Made by a program: the position numbers and the translations under genes. Shown in pieces: positions 39,578-43,170 of a stretch of 43,170 bases of DNA (position 1 is its first letter; each line of letters begins with the position of its first letter). The DNA is taken from NCBI GenBank assembly GCA_947587775.1, contig CANPYD010000001.1, forward strand, positions 1 to 43,170. Reading direction: 5' to 3'. The stretch comes from an uncultured Clostridia bacterium (GTDB lineage: Bacteria > Bacillota > Clostridia > Christensenellales > Borkfalkiaceae). A model generated the notes under the pieces. It was given only the letters and a program-made list of their open reading frames with translations. It searched no databases and had not been told where the DNA came from.

Positions 39578-40981
39578 TTATACGGCCGAGGGTCTGCTGC
39601 GAAAATATGCGTCGATGGACTTCGCTGCGGCTTTCCCCGCGCCCATGGCAAGAATGACGGTTGCAGAGCCCGTCACGGCGTCTCCGCCCGCAAAAACGCC
39701 TTCGAGAGAGGTCCTTCCCCCCTCGTCCGCGACAATCTCTCCGCGCGGCTTTGTCGCAAGGCCTGCAGTCGTCTGTCGGATGAGCGGGTTGGGAGAAGTC
39801 CCCAGCGCCATGATCACGCAGTCGGCGGGAAATTCGAACTCGCTTGACGGTTTCATGACGGGACTCCGCCTGCCGCTCTCGTCCGGCTGCCCGAGCTCCA
39901 TCTCCGCACAGCGAAGTGCGCAAACGTTGCCGTCGGGGCCGGTCAGAATTTCGACGGGATTTGTTAAAAACTTAAATTCGATCCCCTCTTCCAGTGCGTG
40001 TTCGACCTCTTCCCTTCGGGCGGGAAGCTCCTCTTTTCCCCTGCGGTAAACGACGCTCACGCGCGCCGCACCGAGACGTCTTGCCGTCCGCGCCGCGTCC
40101 ATAGCAACATTGCCGCCGCCCACCACAACCACGTTTTTTGCGCGGAAAATGGGCGTTTCGGCGTCCTCTTCATAGGCTTTCATGAGATTGGCGCGCGTGA
40201 GATACTCGTTTGCGGAAAAGACCCCCTTCGCGTTCTCGCCCTTGATCCCCATGAAGCGGGGAAGCCCCGCGCCCGTGCCGAGAAAGACCGCCTCGAATCC
40301 AAGCTCTGTTTTCAGCTCTTCCACAGAGTAGAGCCGTCCGATCACGGTGTTTGTCTCGAAAACGACACCGAGCGCGGCAAGCTCCTCTATCTCTCTTGCA
40401 ACGATCTCTTTGGGAAGACGGAATTCGGGGATCCCGTAGACAAGGACGCCGCCCGCCGCATGGAGCGCTTCGAAAACGGTGACTTCGTACCCGAGCTTTG
40501 CAAGATCTCCCGCACAGGCAAGTCCCGCGGGACCCGAGCCGACGACGGCGACCCTGTGCCCGTTGGAAACGGGGCGTTCCGCCGCGTGCGGGTGGGAGAA
40601 ATGCCGATCCGCCGCAAAGCGCTCGAGCCGACCGATCGCGACGGGCTCTCCCTTGATCCCCCGCGTGCAATATTTTTCGCACTGGTTCTCTTGCGGGCAC
40701 ACCCTGCCGCAGACGGCGGGGAGAGAAGAAGCGCGGGAGATGATCTGATAGGCCTCCTCATATTCCCCCTCCGCGATCTTCCCGATAAACTCGGGAATGG
40801 GGACGGCAACGGGACAGCCGTTGACGCACGGTCGGTTTTTGCAATGGATACACCGCGCTGCCTCGCGCTTTGCCGTCTCCTCCGGATAGCCGAGCGCCAC
40901 TTCGGAAAAGTTATGGCTCCGCGTGAAAGGATCCTGCACGGGCATCGGATATTTTGTTTCCCGCTTGTTGTAACCCGTCAT
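39578..40981 (-). CDS. NADPH-dependent glutamate synthase small-subunit family oxidoreductase (NfnB/NfnL-like)
   Basis: 467 residues from ATG 40981 (ATGA overlap with the preceding gene). The N-terminal domain binds two [4Fe-4S] clusters: CIHCKNRPCVNGCPV and CGRVCPQENQCEKYC. Two dinucleotide folds follow: VVGSGPAGLACAGDLAKLGY for FAD and VVVGGGNVAMDAARTARRLG for NADP(H). Alone it looks like GltD; paired with the FNR-like gene just upstream it fits the large subunit of electron-bifurcating NfnAB, which couples NADH and reduced ferredoxin to NADP. Confidence 0.9.
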   Translation of the reverse strand: MTGYNKRETKYPMPVQDPFTRSHNFSEVALGYPEETAKREAARCIHCKNRPCVNGCPVAVPIPEFIGKIAEGEYEEAYQIISRASSLPAVCGRVCPQENQCEKYCTRGIKGEPVAIGRLERFAADRHFSHPHAAERPVSNGHRVAVVGSGPAGLACAGDLAKLGYEVTVFEALHAAGGVLVYGIPEFRLPKEIVAREIEELAALGVVFETNTVIGRLYSVEELKTELGFEAVFLGTGAGLPRFMGIKGENAKGVFSANEYLTRANLMKAYEEDAETPIFRAKNVVVVGGGNVAMDAARTARRLGAARVSVVYRRGKEELPARREEVEHALEEGIEFKFLTNPVEILTGPDGNVCALRCAEMELGQPDESGRRSPVMKPSSEFEFPADCVIMALGTSPNPLIRQTTAGLATKPRGEIVADEGGRTSLEGVFAGGDAVTGSATVILAMGAGKAAAKSIDAYFRSRPSAV

Positions 40982-41820
40982 TGCGCTTCCTCCTTCCGAT
41001 ACAGTCTGCAATGCTTCTCCCGCGCTTCCGCCTCAAAGGGAAGATAGGTGCGGGAACGCTCCATTGCCTCGTCAAAATCGATGAGCTGCGCATCGAAGTC
41101 CGGTCCGTCCACACAGGCAAAGCGGGTGACCCCGCCCACCGTCACGCGGCAGCAGCCGCACATGCCCGTCCCGTCGATCATAATGGGATTCATGCTCGCG
41201 ACCGTCTTTACGCCGTACGGCTTCGTCGTCAGGGCGACGTATTTCATCATGGCAAGCGGCCCGATCGCGTACACCGCATCGTATTTTCCCGCTTCGAGCA
41301 ATTCTTTGAGGGGAATACAGACGTTTCCGTGCCGCCCGCGGCTTCCGTCGTCCGTCGTAAGATAAAAAGTTTCGGACAGCGCGCGGAACTCCTCTTCGAG
41401 AATGACGGCCTCGCTGTTTCGGAATCCGATGACGGAGTGCACCTCTGCGCCCAGCTCCCGTAGCCGTTTCGCAATGGGCAGTGCGATCGCGCATCCCACG
41501 CCGCCGCCCACGACGACAGCCTTTTTCACCCCCTCAAGATCGGTCGGGTTGCCGAGCGGGCCGAAGAAATCGGCGATCGTCTCCCCAACCCTCTTTTCGT
41601 TGAGCGCTATCGTCGTCCCTCCGACGACCTGAAAGATGATCGTGACCGCGCCCCGTTCCCTGTCGCAGCCTGCGATCGTGAGCGGGATCCGCTCTCCTTG
41701 ATCGTCCACACGGAGGATAATAAATTGCCCCGCAAGCGCCTTTTGGGCAATGCGCGGCGCTTCGATCCCGAGCAGCGTGACGGTCTTGTTGAGTTCCTTG
41801 CGCGACAAAATTCGATTCAT
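40978..41820 (-). CDS. Ferredoxin-NADP reductase subunit alpha, PyrK/SudB-like (NfnA/NfnS-like)
   Basis: 280 residues. FAD-binding barrel (GQFIILRVDDQGERIPLTIA), NAD-binding fold (VVVGGGVGCAIALPIAKRL) and a [2Fe-2S] ligand set near the C terminus (GTGMCGCCRVTVGG, later FACVDGPDFDA). This is the small subunit of NfnAB-type enzymes. AGGAG lies seven bases before the ATG. The pair indicates an anaerobic, ferredoxin-based metabolism. Confidence 0.9.
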   Translation of the reverse strand: MNRILSRKELNKTVTLLGIEAPRIAQKALAGQFIILRVDDQGERIPLTIAGCDRERGAVTIIFQVVGGTTIALNEKRVGETIADFFGPLGNPTDLEGVKKAVVVGGGVGCAIALPIAKRLRELGAEVHSVIGFRNSEAVILEEEFRALSETFYLTTDDGSRGRHGNVCIPLKELLEAGKYDAVYAIGPLAMMKYVALTTKPYGVKTVASMNPIMIDGTGMCGCCRVTVGGVTRFACVDGPDFDAQLIDFDEAMERSRTYLPFEAEAREKHCRLYRKEEAQ

Positions 41821-41838
41821 CGGTTTTCTCCTGTCTTT

Positions 41839-41868
41839 ATCCTATCACTTCGGGGGGCGGAATGTCAA
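41839..41868 (-). promoter_or_regulatory. Promoter of the nfn-like operon
   Basis: TTGACA (41868-41863), 18 bases, TAGGAT (41844-41839). It diverges from the degV promoter. Confidence 0.65.
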
Positions 41869-41906
41869 TCATTCAAAAAATAATTTCATGGAATATCCCG
41901 AAATCC

Positions 41907-41935
41907 TTGACTTCATCTCCCTTCTCCGTTATAAT
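41907..41935 (+). promoter_or_regulatory. Promoter of degV
   Basis: TTGACT (41907-41912), 17 bases, TATAAT (41930-41935). The leader is about 30 bases. Confidence 0.9.
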
Positions 41936-41972
41936 AAAAAAGGTTCACAAAATAAATATTCGGAGAGTGACT

Positions 41973-42842
41973 ATGTCTAAGGTGAAGATCGTCACCGATT
42001 CGAATAGCGGCATCACGCAAGCGGACGCGGAAAAACTGGGAATTTCCGTGCTCCCGATGCCCTTTCTGATCGACGGCAAAGAGTACTTTGAGGACATCAA
42101 CCTCACACAGGAAGAATTCTATGTCCACCTTCGGGGGGACGCGAACGTCTCCACTTCCCAGCCTGCCATTGCGAGCGTCACCGATCTTTGGGACGAACTC
42201 CTGAAGGACGGCAGCGAGATCGTGCATATCCCGATGTCGAGCGGGCTTTCGGAGTCCTGCCACACCGCGGAAACTCTGGCAAAAGAATACGGCGGCAGGG
42301 TGCAGGTCGTCGATAACCAGCGCATCTCCATTACCCAAAGGCAGAGCGTTTACGACGCGATCCACCTTGCGGAAGCGGGCAAGAGCGCGGCGGAGATCAA
42401 GGAAATCCTGCTCAAAACAAAATTCGACAGCAGTATCTACATCTCGCTCGACACACTGAAATATCTCAAAAAAGGCGGAAGGCTCACCCCCGCGGCGGCG
42501 CTCATCGGCACGATTTTGCGCATCAAGCCCGTTTTGCAGATCCAAGGGGAGAAGTTGGATGCTTTCAAGAAGGTCAACACTTTGAAGAAGGCGAAAGAAG
42601 TCATGATCGCGGCGATCGCAAAGGACTTTGAGACGCGGTTCAAGGCGCTCGTCCAAAACGGAGAGATGCAGCTCTCCGTCGCCTATACGGCAGACGATAC
42701 GGAAGCGAAGATCTTTGCGGAAGAGATCAAAGCAGCGTTCCCCGAAGTGATGTTCTCGTTCATCGATCCTCTCTCACTCTCGGTGTCCTGCCACATCGGT
42801 CCCGGGGCGCTCGCGGTCGCCTGTTCGAGAATTGTCAAATAA
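41973..42842 (+). CDS. DegV family fatty-acid-binding protein
   Basis: 289 residues from ATG 41973, with GGAGAG upstream; an earlier in-frame start lies before the promoter and is rejected. Family marks: IVTDSNSGITQADAEKLGIS, EFYVHLRGDANVSTSQPAIA with the lipid-contact Ser/Thr, IPMSSGLSESCHTAE and the C-terminal HIGPGALAVAC. DegV/FakB proteins carry fatty acids, and some present them to the FakA kinase; FakA is not encoded here. Single-gene unit. Confidence 0.94.
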   Translation: MSKVKIVTDSNSGITQADAEKLGISVLPMPFLIDGKEYFEDINLTQEEFYVHLRGDANVSTSQPAIASVTDLWDELLKDGSEIVHIPMSSGLSESCHTAETLAKEYGGRVQVVDNQRISITQRQSVYDAIHLAEAGKSAAEIKEILLKTKFDSSIYISLDTLKYLKKGGRLTPAAALIGTILRIKPVLQIQGEKLDAFKKVNTLKKAKEVMIAAIAKDFETRFKALVQNGEMQLSVAYTADDTEAKIFAEEIKAAFPEVMFSFIDPLSLSVSCHIGPGALAVACSRIVK

Positions 42843-42858
42843 TTTAATTAAAATTTAC

Positions 42859-42884
42859 GGCTTGCCTCACGGCAAGCCTTTTTT
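42859..42884 (+). terminator. Intrinsic terminator after degV
   Basis: GGCTTGCC / GGCAAGCC with a TCAC loop, then six T. It lies 16 bases after the stop codon. Confidence 0.95.
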
Positions 42885-42889
42885 CAAAC

Positions 42890-43170
42890 AGAGGCGCCCA
42901 CTTGCTTCCCCTCTCAGGGGAAGTACCCGCGCAGCGGGGGATAGGGTTTCTCGCTGCCCCTTTCAGGGGAAGTGGCGAACGTAGTGAGCCAAAGAGGTTT
43001 TTGAAACCCTTCTGTCACTCGCAAGCTCGTGACATCTCCCCTATGAGGGGCGACAAGATCAGTCACTTGCGGTGACGGCTCCCCTCCAAGGGGAGCCAAG
43101 GGGTGCCGAGAACGCAAGACCTGCCCCTGTTTACGGGGGCGGGTGGCGCGCATAGCGCGTCAGGTGGGGG
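42890..43170. repeat. Noncoding cluster of short hairpin repeats at the window end
   Basis: No credible gene. Successive hairpins: CTTCCCCTctcAGGGGAAG near 42904, a related CCCCTTTCAGGGGAAGT near 42957, GTCAC(N10)GTGAC near 43015, CCCCTatgAGGGG near 43037, GTCACttgcgGTGAC near 43062, and GGCTCCCCTccAAGGGGAGCC near 43078. The units CCCCT/AGGGG and GTCAC/GTGAC alternate. This looks like a dispersed intergenic repeat family of the REP or MITE type; the window cuts it. Confidence 0.7.

Noticed and set aside
42900..43170. CRISPR array
   Set aside because: Repeats are short, imperfect hairpins without constant repeat length or unique spacers, and no cas gene is near.

Overview
The window is a moderately GC-rich, very gene-dense chromosomal segment from a low-GC-type anaerobic lineage of Firmicutes, most likely an uncultured member of the Clostridia (Christensenellales-like is my guess, from memory and not from any search). 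Reasons: a Gram-positive dcw cluster headed by mraZ-rsmH, a rhodanese-less ThiI paired with a NifS-type desulfurase, an NfnAB-type ferredoxin:NADP oxidoreductase, a MiaA/methionine-gamma-lyase-like pair, a CwlD-like amidase and DegV. MurE carries the DNPR motif expected for meso-diaminopimelate peptidoglycan. Genes are packed into operons with many 4-nt ATGA overlaps.

Layout. (1) 1-10610, minus strand: dcw cell wall and division operon, mraZ-rsmH-ftsL-like-pbp(ftsI)-murE-mraY-murD-ftsW-murA-ftsQ (partial). It is driven by a consensus promoter covered by 10-bp-phased MraZ-type boxes. murF is not at its usual place between murE and mraY, and murD contains a frameshift at an A8 tract. (2) 10613-11843: murI (minus) diverges from rpsT (plus), which has a clear promoter and terminator. 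(3) 11982-17550, plus strand: a cupin-type HTH regulator followed by potABCD for polyamine uptake. Two 17-bp inverted repeats in the leader look like the regulator's operators. PotA has a duplicated TOBE region, and PotD has both a lipobox and a C-terminal membrane anchor. (4) 17562-22723, minus strand: a six-gene operon coding for an SPFH protein, a two-TM protein, a NatA-like ATPase, a NatB-like permease, an eight-TM protein and a 58-residue Arc-type ribbon-helix-helix protein. Two tandem TGATATCA palindromes sit at its head. This is my main candidate for an undescribed membrane system. (5) 22843-23580: upp as a single-gene unit. (6) 23591-32205, minus strand: sir2-miaB-mutS-mutL-miaA-methionine-gamma-lyase-like operon (tRNA A37 modification and mismatch repair), apparently starting with a leaderless mRNA. 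(7) 32320-34506: a class A penicillin-binding protein. (8) 34497-38811, minus strand: nifS-like/thiI behind a two-TM protein, then an acyl-ACP thioesterase (again leaderless-looking) with another two-TM protein. (9) 38818-41868, minus strand: nfnA-nfnB-like pair and a CwlD-like amidase. (10) 41907-42884: degV. (11) 42890-43170: a noncoding stretch of short hairpin repeats.

An AT-rich palindromic repeat occurs three times, inside miaA, inside the class A PBP gene and in an intergenic region. Most promoters found here are TTGACA/TATAAT types with exactly 17-bp spacing. No tRNA, rRNA, CRISPR array, transposase or prophage gene was recognised.
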